Shown here in pieces: positions 22,187-34,686 of a stretch of DNA of 64,000 nucleotides. The stretch comes from Dactylonectria macrodidyma (lineage: Eukaryota; Ascomycota; Sordariomycetes; Hypocreales; Nectriaceae), in assembly GCA_020744425.1 (NCBI GenBank), contig JAGMUV010000009.1, positions 1,116,001 through 1,180,000 on the forward strand, given 5' to 3'. A program made the translations under genes and the position numbers. Under the pieces are notes generated by a model. That model was not told the origin of the DNA. It did not search any database and saw only the letters and a program-made list of their open reading frames with translations. Position 1 is the first letter of the stretch. Every line of letters begins with the position of its first letter.

Positions 22187-24985
22187 ATGGATGCGAAATC
22201 CGCATCCGATGCCTCCGAGTCGGCCCTTTCAGCCTCCAGACTGCCGACTAGTGTTCCCAGCTCGCCGCCATCCGAGTCACCCGAAAGGGCTGGGGAAGTG
22301 AACGAAGATGTTTTGTTCAAAGAAGAGGAGGTAGCTCAAGCTGCTAATGAGCGAGCGGCAGAGAAGAGGAGGCAGGCCCTGCTTCGAAAACAGAAGAAGA
22401 AAAAGCCGGAGACTAAGGCAGAGCGTGAGGTCAAGGCCAGAGAGCTCGACGAACTTTTAATGAAAAGTGCCGCCTTTAGTGAGATCCTCACGAAAAAAAC
22501 CCAGGTTTTGGGTCGGGTCGGGAGCGGATTGGATGGTAAGACGCTCGGAGAGCACGACCTCCAGATGGCAAAGCAGCCCAAGTGCATGGTTGGAGGCACC
22601 ATGCGAGACTACCAGCTTGAAGGCCTAACGTGGATGTTCGAGATTTGCTCGCAAGGGATGAGCGGGATTTTGGCCGATGAGATGGGTCTTGGTGAGTCAA
22701 TGCCTCTACTGCAGAGTCATAAATGCTGACCCCGTCCAGGCAAAACTGTCCAAACCATTTCATTGATTGCATTGCTTCGAGAACAGGAAAATTACCTCGG
22801 CCCGCATCTAATAGTCGCACCGCTGTCAACATTGTCCAACTGGATGGACGAGTTCCATCAGTGGACGCCGTCAATCCCGGTCATAATGTACCACGGGACA
22901 AAGGAAAAGAGGGAAGAGCTGTTTGTGACCAAAATTAAGCGCAATCTTAAGGACGGACGCCCCACGACTAAGTTTCCTGTTGTGTGCACCTCATACGAGA
23001 TGGTTTTGAGAGACCAGCACAACCTATCCCGGATTAATTGGGAATTCATCATCATCGTGAGTCCTGCGTTTTCCCCTAGCAGTCACCTTCTCTAACTCGC
23101 GGTAGGATGAAGGCCACCGAATGAAGAACGCGGAGGCGAAGCTTTTTCAGCAATTACGACAGTTCACAAGTGCTACTCGTCTTCTAATCACAGGAACTCC
23201 TTTGCAGAATAATTTGAAGGAGTTATGGTCGCTTCTTCATTTTCTTCTTCCCAATATCTTCACTGACTGGGACGCCTTTGAGTCCTGGTTCGACTTTTCG
23301 GATCTTGAAGATGAAAAGGGGGCTGAAGAATTCATTGCTGATAAAATGAAGCAAGACCTTGTGAAGAAAATTCATCTCATCCTTCAGCCCATGCTTCTTC
23401 GCCGCGTCAAGCAAGATGTGGCTGCCTACTTGCCGAAGAAGCGGGAGTACGTGCTTTTCGCTCCTATGACGAAGGAGCAGACAGACTTGTACAATGTTCT
23501 AGGAAACAAGAAGATTGACAGCAGAGCGTATCTGGAAAACAAAGTTGTTGAAAGTCTGACCAACACGCCAACTTCGACGAGAGCAAGCCGCGACACCTCG
23601 CGCTCAGGGAGTATTGTGCCGACCCCGAAAGGCAATGTCTCGACGCCAAATACGATATCTTTGCCAGTCCGGGAAAGCCCGCGGAAGAAGCAGGTAGAGG
23701 ATAAGGTCGTGCCATCAGCAACTACCAATCCGTTCACTATGATGATGGGCAAGCGTGGTCGAGGTAGACCACGAAAGAATCCAAACCTTGATCCGCCAGC
23801 AACACCAACAACTCCGGCTACAAAGCGCAAAAACCACCCCACGCCTGTTCTTTCAGTGTCGAAGAGTCGCAGATCAAGCCGAAACTCTACCCCTGTGGGC
23901 TCTCGCGGTTCTAGTCGGAAGAAACGAACCTACAAAGAAGCCGGCTCTGACGAGGAGCGCATGTCCGATGACGAATGGGAGGCGAAGATTGCAAAAGAGA
24001 TGGCTGATAATAGTTCTGACGAGGAGAAGAAGCCTCAACTGTCGACCGAAGAACTTCAGTTGGCACAAACACTTGAAATTGCTAGTGAGTCCTCCTGCCG
24101 GACAAATGCGAACCCATGTTGACTTCTGCAGAAAAACAAATTGCCCAAAAAAAATTGGGCAATCCACTTGCTCAACTTCGTCTTGTGTGTAACAGCCCGC
24201 ACAACTTCTACAACCCATGGGCTATTGCGACGGATGTTCCCGTCGATGACTCTATCGTCACATCTTCTGGGAAGATGTTGCTGTTGGATAGACTTCTTCC
24301 CGTCCTATTCAAGGATGGACACAAAGTCTTGATTTTCTCTCAATTTACCACTCAACTGGATATCCTGGAGGACTACTGTTCCGAGCTGCGCGGCTGGCAA
24401 GTTTGCCGGATTGACGGGTCTGTTTCCCAGGAAAGTCGTCGGGAACAGATCTCACAGTTCAACACCGACCCAGAGTACAAGATCTTTTTGCTGTCTACAC
24501 GAGCTGGCGGCCAAGGCATCAACCTGGCCTCTGCAGACACCGTTGTCCTATTCGACAGCGACTTTAATCCACAGCAGGACCTGCAAGCGCAGGATCGATG
24601 TCATCGTATCGGACAAACCCGACCTGTCATCGTCTACCGCCTTGCAACTAAGGACACCGTTGAGGAATCACTTTTGCTCGCAGCTGACGCTAAGCGACGA
24701 CTGGAGAAACTTGTCATCAAGAAGGGAGGCTTCAAGACTATGGGTCAGAAGCGCGACCTGCACGAAGACCTGGACCCCGAGAGCCTTAAAGCTCTGCTTC
24801 TGAAAGACGGCGAAGTGTACAAGCTATCCGGAGGAGGAGAAATTTTGAGCGACGATGATTTGAAGGTACTGTGTGATAGAAGTGAAGCGGCCTATGAGCA
24901 GGCTGCAAGCGGAAACGGTGATGCTGATGCGTATCGTGTTGTGGAGACCGGCGCGGACTCGATTAAGATGGCCCGAAAGGACTGA
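22187..24985 (+). CDS. SNF2-family chromatin remodeler, LSH/HELLS/DDM1 type (MUS-30-like)
   Basis: Exons 22187-22691, 22740-23056, 23106-24084 and 24132-24985 give 884 residues. Residues 1-130 are charged and partly coiled-coil. Lobe 1 has motif I at 164-171 (DEMGLGKT, spliced across intron 1), the DEGH form of motif II at 275 (spliced across intron 2) and [17 protein letters not shown]. Lobe 2 starts in exon 4 ([11 protein letters not shown], then [17 protein letters not shown] and [15 protein letters not shown]). DEGH rather than DEAH, with overall similarity to HELLS and DDM1, supports the LSH subfamily (MUS-30 in Neurospora), linked to heterochromatin or DNA methylation in plants and animals and to genome stability in fungi. 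Between the lobes lies a Ser/Thr/Pro-rich insert with an AT-hook ([11 protein letters not shown], about 489-499). ISWI is the alternative, but no HAND-SANT-SLIDE region is present. Confidence 0.93.
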
Positions 24986-25244
24986 GGCCGGAGATGTAAG
25001 GGCGGAAGCCATTCTTGATCTGTCACTATTGGTTGCTGGACGGGCGACTTGCGAACACTACAGGAAGAGCTCCATGTTATGTGTTTCACTACGTTAGAAG
25101 TTAGACGGGATTTATCCAAACAAAGTACCCATCGCTAAATAAACCCTGAGAATCGTCATGTCCATCTCGTTCTTGTCCTAGATAACGGAACTGGATATCG
25201 TAATTTCCCAAACTCCCAACGCCCCATTCATTATACCATTGCAC

Positions 25245-28200
25245 CTAAGTCAACTCCTCTATGTATCCAATCTGCCGCCTAGCATCAGAGTTGGTAGGAC
25301 CGGCCGCCAACCGCTTCGCCAGCTTCTCCTGGCTGTCGACGAGCTTCTTCTGCGCCTCGAGCCGCTTCTTGAAGCGCTCCTCGGACCCGCGCTCGATGCG
25401 CTCGACCTCCTCGCGCTCGCCGAGCCGCAGGGCGCTCAGGGCCCTGGCGTTGTCGACACGCTCCGTGTTCATGCGCGTCTCCCACTCGAGCATCTTCTTC
25501 TGCCGGGTCTCTTCGGTCTGAAGCTCCGTGGAGGCGATGGCCTTGGTGCGGGAGAGGGAGGCGTCGGTCAAGGCGCGCTGCTCTGAGAGGCGCCGCTTGA
25601 GGGAGGCGTTGAAGATGGACTCTTCAAGCTGGGCCTTGGAGCGAACGGCAGAGACATCCTCGGCGTGGAGTTTGTTCCGGCGAGCATCTTCCATCTCGGC
25701 TCTCTGCATCCAGATCTGCTGCTCCATGCTGGCAACTTCTTTCCGTCGAGCCATAGTAATGGCGTGGTCTTCTGATTCCTGTGCAATTCGCAGCAGTCTA
25801 GCCTTCCGCTCCCGCTCTTGGATTTCCATGTCTTTGGGAAGACCGACGGCGTCTTCTGGTTGGTCCCCCGAGTTTGCGTAATACACATCGATAGCCCGGT
25901 TCGCCCGAAGAAGGGTGATGAGCTGGTCTCGAGTGTCCGAAGCTTGCAAAATTTTGGTGATGTACATGGTTGGAGAGTAAGTGTAGTCTCCGTCCACATA
26001 TTGGTTGAATGGCTTGTTGATGAACTTCCACATGACTATTTTCAAGAAGCAACGGGTCGTCGTTACAGCGTCCACGGCTTCGAGGCAAAGGAGCAAGAGG
26101 GATTTGCCATGCGACTGGATGGTGATGTCTGAATCCGACTCGACAAGGAAGGACATGACCTTTTGCATCGACTTCTCCTGTTCGGCCGTGAGTTCGCCCA
26201 TGTCGGACCCGCGGAGGCAGACTTCGCCGAGCGCACTGCGTCCCCCGTGCAGTGGGCTGGGGAAATCAGGGTCGTGGCCGGACTGCACAAGAACACGAAC
26301 TGCAGCTAAGTTGAGTTCTCGTGCAGCATTGTGAAGCGATCCGTCGTCCTTGGACGGATCGGCGGCTAGGATGTTGCCCAGCATTTGGGTGGATAATTCA
26401 CCACCAATCTCCGTCGCCATCGAGAGCGGCGTACGGCCCACAGCATCGGTAACGTCAACTTCAGCTCCCTCTAGAAGAAGCATCTTCACTACATCTGGTC
26501 GGCGAGTTTGGATTGCGAGCATTAGTGGCGTCAGCCGACTGGCTCTCGTTTCGAAATTGACGTTGGCTACGAGAGGATTAGTACGACGACTCGACCAAAC
26601 ACCTTCTTACTTACCTCCACGCTCAATGAGCAACTCAATCAGAGAACTGCTAATCCGCTTTTGAGGTTGAGCAATCGCCCATACCAACAAAGTGACCTCC
26701 TCTGATTCCTCTACTTCGGGATGAACCCGGTACGTGGTCGTTTGGTCGTGGTAGTAGCCAGCATTTAAAAGCGTCTCGAGGACCACCCTTGATCTTGGAT
26801 ACTGTGAAAGGGCTCTCACAAGTACTGGCTCGGACCCAGCACTCCTGGCCATGACGTCCATGCGCACATCGCCATCGTGGTGCTCGGTGAAGAGTTTGAA
26901 GAGCTCCAGTGCTTCGTCCTCTGACCCGGCACTATCGAAGATGTGATCGAAGCCAGTAGCAAGCGTCTGGGGAGAGGGGTGGCAGGCAAGAAGCTTTCTC
27001 GTCCATGATAGGTTGGCTTTCGCAGCAGTTTGTTTAAGCGGCTCGCCGTCCATGAAGTCGACATCGGCACCATGCCCCACAAGAAGGTCGATGAACTGAT
27101 CTGTGAGGGCGACCGTATCTTCGTCGCTGTTTCGGATCGAAAGGATCAGTAAACCACTGAGGGAATCGCCCTTTGCGCCCTTCTCCAGAAGCATCTGCGC
27201 TGCCTCCAGGCCTTCAGGAGTAAACCATTTCTGGAAGTTTTCCTCCGTGAATCCCTTTGAGAAGGTGAGATTGATGTCATTCTCAGGAATGTCTATCGTC
27301 AGTAGCAGCTTCAAAACAGGCGTTGCAACTCGCTGCGTTGCTGAAAGCAGGGTCTGGCAGCCATTCGTTAATGGAGATGCTCCGCATTCGAGTAGGAGCT
27401 TTATGAGTCGTTCGTCAGGCTCGTCTTCGGTAACGGCCTTGCTCAAGGCGATATGAACCTCTTCGGTCGCTGGCATGCCGGCTTTCATCAAGTCTTCGAC
27501 AATATGATATCGAGTATCTTGGCTCAATTTCCAGCATGCCTTGAGCGATCTTAAGAGTGTTGGGGCAGATGGCTTCTTCTGTTGCTGCCGCGTCAGCGAC
27601 TCCACCCGAATATGGCTGAGCCAGTGAGCCAACTTACCTGGTTCCCTCCTTCATGCCACAGACCAAGAAGCAATTCGAGGTTCTCTATGAAGGCGCTTCG
27701 AGTAGTCGCAACCACTGCTTCGCCATTGCTAAAATTAGGATCTGCCCCTGCAGCCAGCAACACCCTTAGCACTTCTTGGCCCGCTTCCCCATACCTTGCG
27801 GCTGACACGAGCTGAGCGTCCACGACATCGCCCGAGACGCCCCTCTTTAAAAGCCGCTGGAATACCATGGCTCGCTTGTTCAGGTCTCCAACTTCTGTCG
27901 CGGCTTGGAAGCCTCGCTCCAAAGTTGTTTTTTGGGCGTTCAAGTCCGACTTGAGGAGCACGTCTAGTACCTCGACAGAGCCACCGCGACAAGCTTCGAT
28001 AATAGCCTGGCCATCATTCGTCGAGATGCTGGCACCGTGAGCAATGAGTATATCTCCAAGCTCCAAGTCACCACCTCTCGCTGCGATGAGTAAAGCATTC
28101 GACGCAACCTGGGGAGACACTCCCGCTTTGGCCAACCGGGAGCAGATGGCCAGTCTGGGCGTCCAGTCCGAAATCTTCATCGCATTATCTAGAGCAGCAT

Positions 28201-30886
28201 TTCTGTTTGCGACCGAGTGCTTCGTTTGTGCAAGAAGCAGGCCCAGAATCTCAGGCAATTCTTTTGAAACAGAAAGAGCGAGAGCTTCTCCATCTGAGCT
28301 ATCCGCTGCACTCGCCAAGACTTTGATGAGGGCTACGTCACTGGAGTAGGTCCCAATGGCATGAATCAATGCCCTGTTTACTTCCAGAGGATATGCGCCG
28401 CCTTCGACCAGTCTCTTCGCGAAGGTCAATCGATCCATAGGATCAGAAATACTCAGAGCATGTGGTAGAGCTGATGCCAGTGATGCTGGGGTCAAAGGAT
28501 GCTGGCAGTTGAATAGCAGGTCGCAAAGTGGGGTGTTCGCTGCTGTCACTACATGGCACAACGCCGCTGCTTGATATGCATTCGGGTCGGCGCCAAAGTC
28601 CAGCAACTGCTTAAGAGTAGACAGTGTAGCTCTCTTCGTCGTGTCTCGGAGAAGAGATTGCACTTCATGTACAAGCATCCCACTCATGTCTGCTTTCTTT
28701 GTTGACTTGGATCGAATCACACCAAGTTTCCAGGTTTTGCTGTCTGTAGAAGCCAAGGGCCCCAATTCATTAAAACAGCGACTGATGCTTTCTCCAGTTG
28801 GCTTTCCGATGCTCAGCACTAGCTCAAGGACCTTGGGGTCGGGATTTTGGACTGCCTTTGTCACGATCGCTCCGTCAAGGGCGTTGATGTCAGCTTTGCC
28901 TTGTTGTAGGACCAGTCGCAGGAGCGACATATCAACTGGGACCTCCGAGAGTGTAGCTTGCAAACTGGTTGCTACTTCTAAGACTCCGGCATTTGCGCCT
29001 GCACTAAAGAGAATTGTAGCCATGTCGTAACGTGCACGGTGATCATCGGCCTTGAAGACGTCGGCCAAGCGCGCAGCGGCAGTTTGAGGTGAGGCTTTCT
29101 GCATGAGAAGAGATAGCAGGTTGACGTCTTTCTGCAGGATGATAGCTTGCAGGCCCGCGCCGTTGTTGTAGTTGATATCTGCATTGTGCTTCAAAAGAAG
29201 GCGAATTAAAGCATCGTCACGCTGAGACGCGTTCTCATCGATGGCATCCTGAAGGGCTGCGTGAAGGCATGGGCCTGATAAAGCCCCTTTGAGAAAGAGC
29301 TCAATCATTTGGTATCGATCCACCGCGGAGAGAGTTCTGGTTAGAGGAAAAACGAGGGTTAACGTCTCAGCAGACGGTTTGGCATCGAGGATTTTAGCAG
29401 TCATGTCAGCATCTCCTCGTACAACAGCCGTCCTTAGAGCTTCTCCATTTCTGTGATTTGGAGACGCAACGGCATGGCGGTTGCTAACACGAGACCGTCG
29501 TTGATGAATCGAATCTCGACGAGAGGCATGAGGGTCCGGGAAATGGGGCGCTAGTAGGAGATCAACGGACTGGATATCGCCAGATTGGACTGCATGGATG
29601 AGACACTCGTCTAGAGCAGGGCCAACAGCCCCCTTTCTGAGCAAATGATACAGCAGCGCATATCGAGTTTCAAACGGTGCCTGCCTGGGAATCAGATTTA
29701 AACAGCTAGAGGCTAAGCTGGGGTTGATTGCTGAGTTTTCGTTTAGCAAGGAGCCGACGAGCTCGGATTGACCTCTCGATATTGCAGTCTTGAGAACAGA
29801 GGCGTCGTTGAACTCGACCGAAACGCCGTAAGATGCAAGCAGACTGGCCATTTCGAAGAATTGAGAGGCGCATGCTAATTCAAGGGACCGAGAGAGAATG
29901 TCACCGTGGGCACCGCAGCACAACAATAGCTCTGCAAGCTCCAGCTTGGTAGTGGGACTGAGTGAGGTGTGTTCAGTTATCATCTGAAAGGCCTCTTCGA
30001 GACCGGGACTTAGCGGGGGTTTGTTTCCCATGGCAATGGCGATGGCAATATCTCGGCGTCCGCTGTTGACGGCGATTTTGAGGGCTTCGGCTTGGTTGTA
30101 GTTCCCGTCGGCTGTGGTACGCGTGAGATGTAGTACGGTACCCAGACATTGCGCCCTGGCCGCATCGCTCAGAGCTTGAGACACACATAACGGAGAAGGT
30201 CGGCCATCAGATTGAAGTATCAGGGCGACCATGTTAGAAAGACCTTGGGCGACACAAATTTGGCGGAATGCATCCTGTCCCTCTGGTGTTTGGGATGCAT
30301 TGGCTCCGTATCTTAGTAAGACCTCGACGATTGGTGTATTTCCGGTCTTAATCGCAACTGGGAGACAATTGTCGAGCGTGAAAGGGTCCGCGTGCGGGAT
30401 CAGGACCTGGACCATCTCTAGCTGCCCGCGCTCAACAGCGACCTTGAGCAGACGGGTTCTGTCGCCAACATTTTCGACACTGCGCCGCCTAGCCAGAAGC
30501 CCCGATTTACCAGTTTGCATGCCATGGATGTCGACACCCGACGCAGCCAACTTGGCGATGAGCGCCTCGGCGACACCAGGCGAACCACAGTTGCCAACCC
30601 ATTGGTTCAAGACGTCGAGAATGTCTTTGGGATCATGGCCTTTGCCCTTCTTTAGATTGCCGGAGGAGAAAGCTCGGGACAGGCCGCTCTTGGGTCGGAG
30701 CTGGGCGACTTCGGCAGAGCGCCTCAGCAAGAGATCTTCTGCCGTATGGTCGTCGTTGGGGGAGCGAAAGGATGGTGGGTTCTGAGGTCGTGCGAGGGGT
30801 GCGGGAGCGGGGGGGAGGACAATCGCCCACTGCTCAGACAGCTGGATGATGCGCCGCTGGCGGATGTCGGCCGATCGGGGAGGCAT
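25245..30886 (-). CDS. Giant ankyrin-like repeat protein with C-terminal coiled coil
   Basis: Exons 30886-27638, about 27584-26615 and 26566-25245 give 1,846 residues. The second exon may instead start at 27578, with the same frame and two fewer codons. The start is the first ATG (MPPRSADIRQ). After a disordered N-terminus of about 130 residues, almost the whole protein is helical ankyrin-like repeats ending in LLxxGADxN-type turns. The last intron splices into a near-canonical ankyrin unit (ERGANVNFETRASRLTPLML). The repeats form longer tandem units of about 100 residues (see findings). The last 200 residues are an Arg/Glu/Ala-rich coiled coil with few prolines. There is no catalytic domain, TM segment or signal peptide. 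A scaffold role is plausible from architecture, but I recognise no specific orthologue. It is convergent with the LSH-type gene, 259 bases away. Confidence 0.88.
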
Positions 30887-33143
30887 CCTATAGGCTATAA
30901 TTGGCTTGTCATTTGAGCTGGAGGGTTGAAGCAGCCTGCACAAGGAAGGCAGGCGAGGGTCGAGCAAGGAGGGCAGAGAAGATTGTTGGAGCGAACAGCA
31001 GCGAGGTCGTCGGGGTGAGGGAGGGGAGCTGGAGACACGATCGAGGCGGCAGCAAGGGAGTGAGGCAGCGAGGCGGCGAGAAGGCGACCAGGTAATTGAA
31101 GCAAAGAGGTATGGTATATATTGCTAAGGTAAAGATTCACAACAGGAAAGCAAAGTGAAGAGAAGAAATTGAAGAAAGTTGCAGGTTTGAAACTGAGCGC
31201 CACAAGAAATGTAGGTTGGGGGCTTGGACCTGGAGAGCTGGGCAATGACGGGGTCCTTCCGTCCCATACAATCCCAAGCATCATCCTCGGACGGAGCTCG
31301 AGCTGCCCATTCTCTTTTTTCCTATGACGGAGGCGGTTCGTGCCTCGCTAGCGCCCCTCCACTGTGGGAGCTGCACTGCGATCAGTGGGTGTCACTGGCG
31401 TTTAGTGGGGGAGGACCACTGGGACACGCTAGGGGGGGTGCCCTGTACGCGGTGGAGTAGCTGCGCCACAGCCGGATGGTGGTGCAACTGGCTCGCTGGA
31501 CCAACCGTTTGGAGTGCGGTCTAGAGTTTGGGTGCGATGAGGCCCTAACGCGGAGGCTTATTTGTTGTCGCGGGTACAATGGACAACTGACCTATGGATT
31601 CTCAGCCATGTTTCACCTCACAGGGCCAGAAATGCTACCTGAAAAGCAACTGTTGATACCCGAAGGCATCTCGCGTAAGACTTGAAGAAATGCCCCAGAA
31701 TAGTCGTCAACTCACACACCGTCCATCATGACTTCTCTTGGCTCCCTCTAGGGCTTCCCACGAGGCTCTTAGCCTTCGCCAAGGCCCCTATCGAGAAGTG
31801 TCATGTTTCGGGGCTCGGCTGTTTTGCACTGCCCCCGATCAGTGAAATGTTCTGGCAGCCTGATTTTCCGCCCCATGAGCCGCCCTTGCAGTACTGACTA
31901 CAGTGTAAAGAGCATGCAGCAGACAAATTAGCGTACATCAAGGATCAGGACAGCCTATCGCTAGGCTTCAAGCGGTTCAGAACCTCTTGGGCGCAGGGCC
32001 CGTCACATTCAGGATCTGCAGGAGACGGCCATGGCCTAAGCTCTATGCGGCATCATCTGAGCGAGCGGCGGCGAACGAGAACCGAAAAGCTATTCTTAGC
32101 CAGCTCGAGAATTCAGAGGGTCGTCGCAAATCCCACCTCATGCCATGCCGGCGCCGAGCAATTACGCGTCTGATGGCGCAACGGCTTCGATTTTTTCTCA
32201 GAGGAAGCAGAATTCTCACGCATTACTCGTCACCATCCCCATCAGACAGACTCCGTATTATTCGTATACGTCGTATTCCTCCCGGTGCTTCCGACTGATT
32301 ACTCCGGCACTGCGACGCTCCCAGCAGCCACTGTCTCAGACTGTCAATCAATCATCAGAGACATCATGGCTGGCACCAGTTCTCTCAACCTTGCTTCATG
32401 GCGCACTGATTTCCTGTTTGACGCACGCGGCCCCTGTAATGCACCCCGAGAGGGTTGTCACATCCCGAAAGCGTGCACAAACAATTCGTTTGTGCACTTC
32501 CTCACCATCGGAGTAAGGTCAGCCTTGGGGGCGAGAGAGGGGACTGTAACCATGCCATGCGGCCGCAATATCTGCACTTGCATGCAAGACAACAGGCCTA
32601 TCTCTCAGCCCTTACGGAATATAGGCCTCCCGAATGTTTTCTTTTTCGAAAGGCCCCTGCCAATTTTTTTGGTGTGGCTCGATGTCCTGCCGATCAAGTC
32701 TGTTTCTCGGCTGGCATAACCTTCTCTCAACCCTGGCCTGTCCGTCTATTCCGCACAGCCGAGTTGAAATGTGGCTTACCAACTAACATGATCATTTTTC
32801 GATGGACAGCTCCGACTTATCGTTCCGCTTAAGGTTGACAGCCAACCATATTCACGGGTTTTAAATCGACTGATGAGCAACAAATTTTGTAACTGAAAAT
32901 TCGGCCAGTCCTACTCCGCATTGGCCTTGCATGATCTACGCCGGCACCCAGCTTATATGCTCTCAAAGTAAGATCTAATGAGTACCTAGCTTACATATAG
33001 AATGGGGTTCAAAAAGAGCATAGTATAGTCTCTAATTTAGTGCATTAAAACATGTTTTCAATTGCGGTTTATCTCTGTGTAAAAAACACTCAGACCTGCA
33101 GACTAAGCCTATCTCGAGCAGCCATCTAACTCTCTGTCTCTGA
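30887..33143. other. 2.3-kb intergenic region upstream of the ankyrin-like gene
   Basis: 30,890-31,200 is purine-rich on the plus strand and is probably the ankyrin gene leader. From 31,200 to 33,140 base composition varies, with an AT-rich end after about 32,850. The longest frame (32285-32719 plus, 144 codons) has no domain or splice support. No transposon terminal repeats were seen. No gene is called. Confidence 0.5.
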
Positions 33144-34484
33144 CTATTCTTCCTCTGAGTCTTCTTCTTCCTCTAGTCCTTCTTCCTCCAACTGCTTCCG
33201 CTCCTCTGAACGAATAGTGACCTCTTCTGCTGTCATATGGATTCGGCGAGCTACTTCCATAGCCTCGTCGTCAGTCAGCTTCAATGGCGAGTCGAAACCC
33301 TGGTCCTGAATCCAGGACTGCACTACATTCATGTCGGCAGTCTCGAAATGAGTAGCAAGAGCGAGTAACATACTCTGCCGCAGGTATTTTCCTGGTGTTG
33401 GGAAAGGGCGTTGCTCGTAGTACCGAGCCCAGGCAGTCTTCCATCCTTGACGTTCGATGTTTCTGATGCGAACTAGCGCCATAACGAAATGGAAGTAAAG
33501 GAAGCGAGCTACTGGACGATTTTCGTTGAGGAACACCAATTCTTTTCCGTCAAGGCCTTTGCCGGTAAACTGGGAGGTGGATTGGTTGGGGGGGGCGTAC
33601 TCTGTGTTTCGAAGCGAGGGGGATATGACATCTGTCCGCCATCGCCTGATGGGGTCTTCCGTCGCATCTACCGGCACAATCACGATGTGATAGCTGTCGA
33701 ACCAACTCTTAATGCGTTTCGACATGAGAAGTGAGTTCCCTGCTCGACGAAGTGATTGGGCCCGTTTGCTAAATAGCATCTCGCTGATGCTGTCATTATC
33801 AAGGAAGAAGGGCACAATATGTGCAGCCTTGACGTAATCGCTCATATGCCACATGCCGCTGATGTGGCACCAAATCACTGTTTCACGTCGTCCAGTATGA
33901 TCGGCACCGCTGCCAATATAATAGGACAAAGATTCTTGGCGCCATTGTTTAGGTCGTTTGGGGGGCTTCTCGAGATCATCACTCTTCTTGTAGAGAGCTA
34001 AAAGGCATTCTGAGGCATGGTTGCTACGTGGATCCAGTAGCTGAATAGTTCCAGGGTCATCATCGAGTCGAATTTTCTTCTTTTGGTTTCTCCACAGGTC
34101 GTCTCCAGCAGAAAAGTAGCGCCGATTAAGTTCACGATGACGTTTTTCGGCCACCTTTGGGAGAAGGATACCAGCATCCTGCTCCATGACCACGACAGTT
34201 CGCTCCAGCTGAATTGACTCCTTTTCTTTTGTGGCAAGTTGGATGCCAATCGATGCCAGTTCAAGGCTGGCCTGGTGGGTTGGCTCCGGTTGCTCCTCGT
34301 CTGGCTTCACGTCTGGCTCAACCTCGCGCGACAGGACTTCGTATTTCTCGCGCAGCTGCGCTGAGGTGCTTCGTGCTTTATCAAGCTGGGATCTTGCGAT
34401 AGTTAAAGCCGATGAACGGAGGGCCATACTGGGCGGACTCCCTTTGGGCGAGCCTCGGTCCATCGGCTGCGAGGAGTTTGACAT
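33144..34484 (-). CDS. HNH_2-type nuclease-domain protein, fungal family of unknown function
   Basis: A single exon of 446 codons uses the first ATG of the frame (MSNSSQPMDRGSPKG). Residues 20-125 are predicted coiled coil (SQLDKARSTSAQLREKYEVL and further on). An HNH_2-like domain covers about residues 190-290: WCHISG (Cys206), AAHIVPF (His222), AGNSLLM (Asn250) and WFDSYHIVIVPV (Asp263, His266), the usual H-N-H/D order of this fungal domain. The C-terminus is strongly acidic (EEEGLEEEEDSEEE). Fungal genomes carry many such proteins with an HNH domain after a coiled coil. Their substrates are unknown, and they are found in accessory as well as core regions. The upstream leader holds a 33-bp minisatellite. 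An extra upstream exon cannot be excluded. Confidence 0.8.
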   Translation of the reverse strand: MSNSSQPMDRGSPKGSPPSMALRSSALTIARSQLDKARSTSAQLREKYEVLSREVEPDVKPDEEQPEPTHQASLELASIGIQLATKEKESIQLERTVVVMEQDAGILLPKVAEKRHRELNRRYFSAGDDLWRNQKKKIRLDDDPGTIQLLDPRSNHASECLLALYKKSDDLEKPPKRPKQWRQESLSYYIGSGADHTGRRETVIWCHISGMWHMSDYVKAAHIVPFFLDNDSISEMLFSKRAQSLRRAGNSLLMSKRIKSWFDSYHIVIVPVDATEDPIRRWRTDVISPSLRNTEYAPPNQSTSQFTGKGLDGKELVFLNENRPVARFLYFHFVMALVRIRNIERQGWKTAWARYYEQRPFPTPGKYLRQSMLLALATHFETADMNVVQSWIQDQGFDSPLKLTDDEAMEVARRIHMTAEEVTIRSEERKQLEEEGLEEEEDSEEE

Positions 34485-34557
34485 GGTTTGGCTTGTTTGT
34501 TGTTGGTGGAGGGAACTCGCTCGGTTGAACACTTGAGGTCGCGCGTTGATACTGTAA

Positions 34558-34686
34558 GGGAAAGAGAAAAAGGATGGAAGGAAGGTTGAAAGGAAAGAGA
34601 AAATGGATGGAAGGAAGGTTGAAGGGAAAGAGAAAATGGATGGAAGGAAGGTTGAATGGAAAGAGAAAATGGAAGGAAGGTTGAAG
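34558..34686. repeat. 33-bp minisatellite, about 3.9 copies, upstream of the HNH gene
   Basis: Near-identical purine-rich units, each built of GAAAGAGAAAATGGATGG then AAGGAAGGTTGAA, repeat with a 33-base period. The last copy is shortened by a small deletion. Because 33 is a multiple of three, the minus strand encodes an 11-residue repeat (core QPSFHPFSLS) in an open frame that overlaps the HNH start in another frame. It is more likely leader or promoter DNA than coding. Confidence 0.9.

Noticed and set aside
32285..32719. 144-codon plus frame in the gap upstream of the ankyrin-like gene
   Set aside because: Composition is mixed, there is no recognisable motif, and no flanking splice structure fits.
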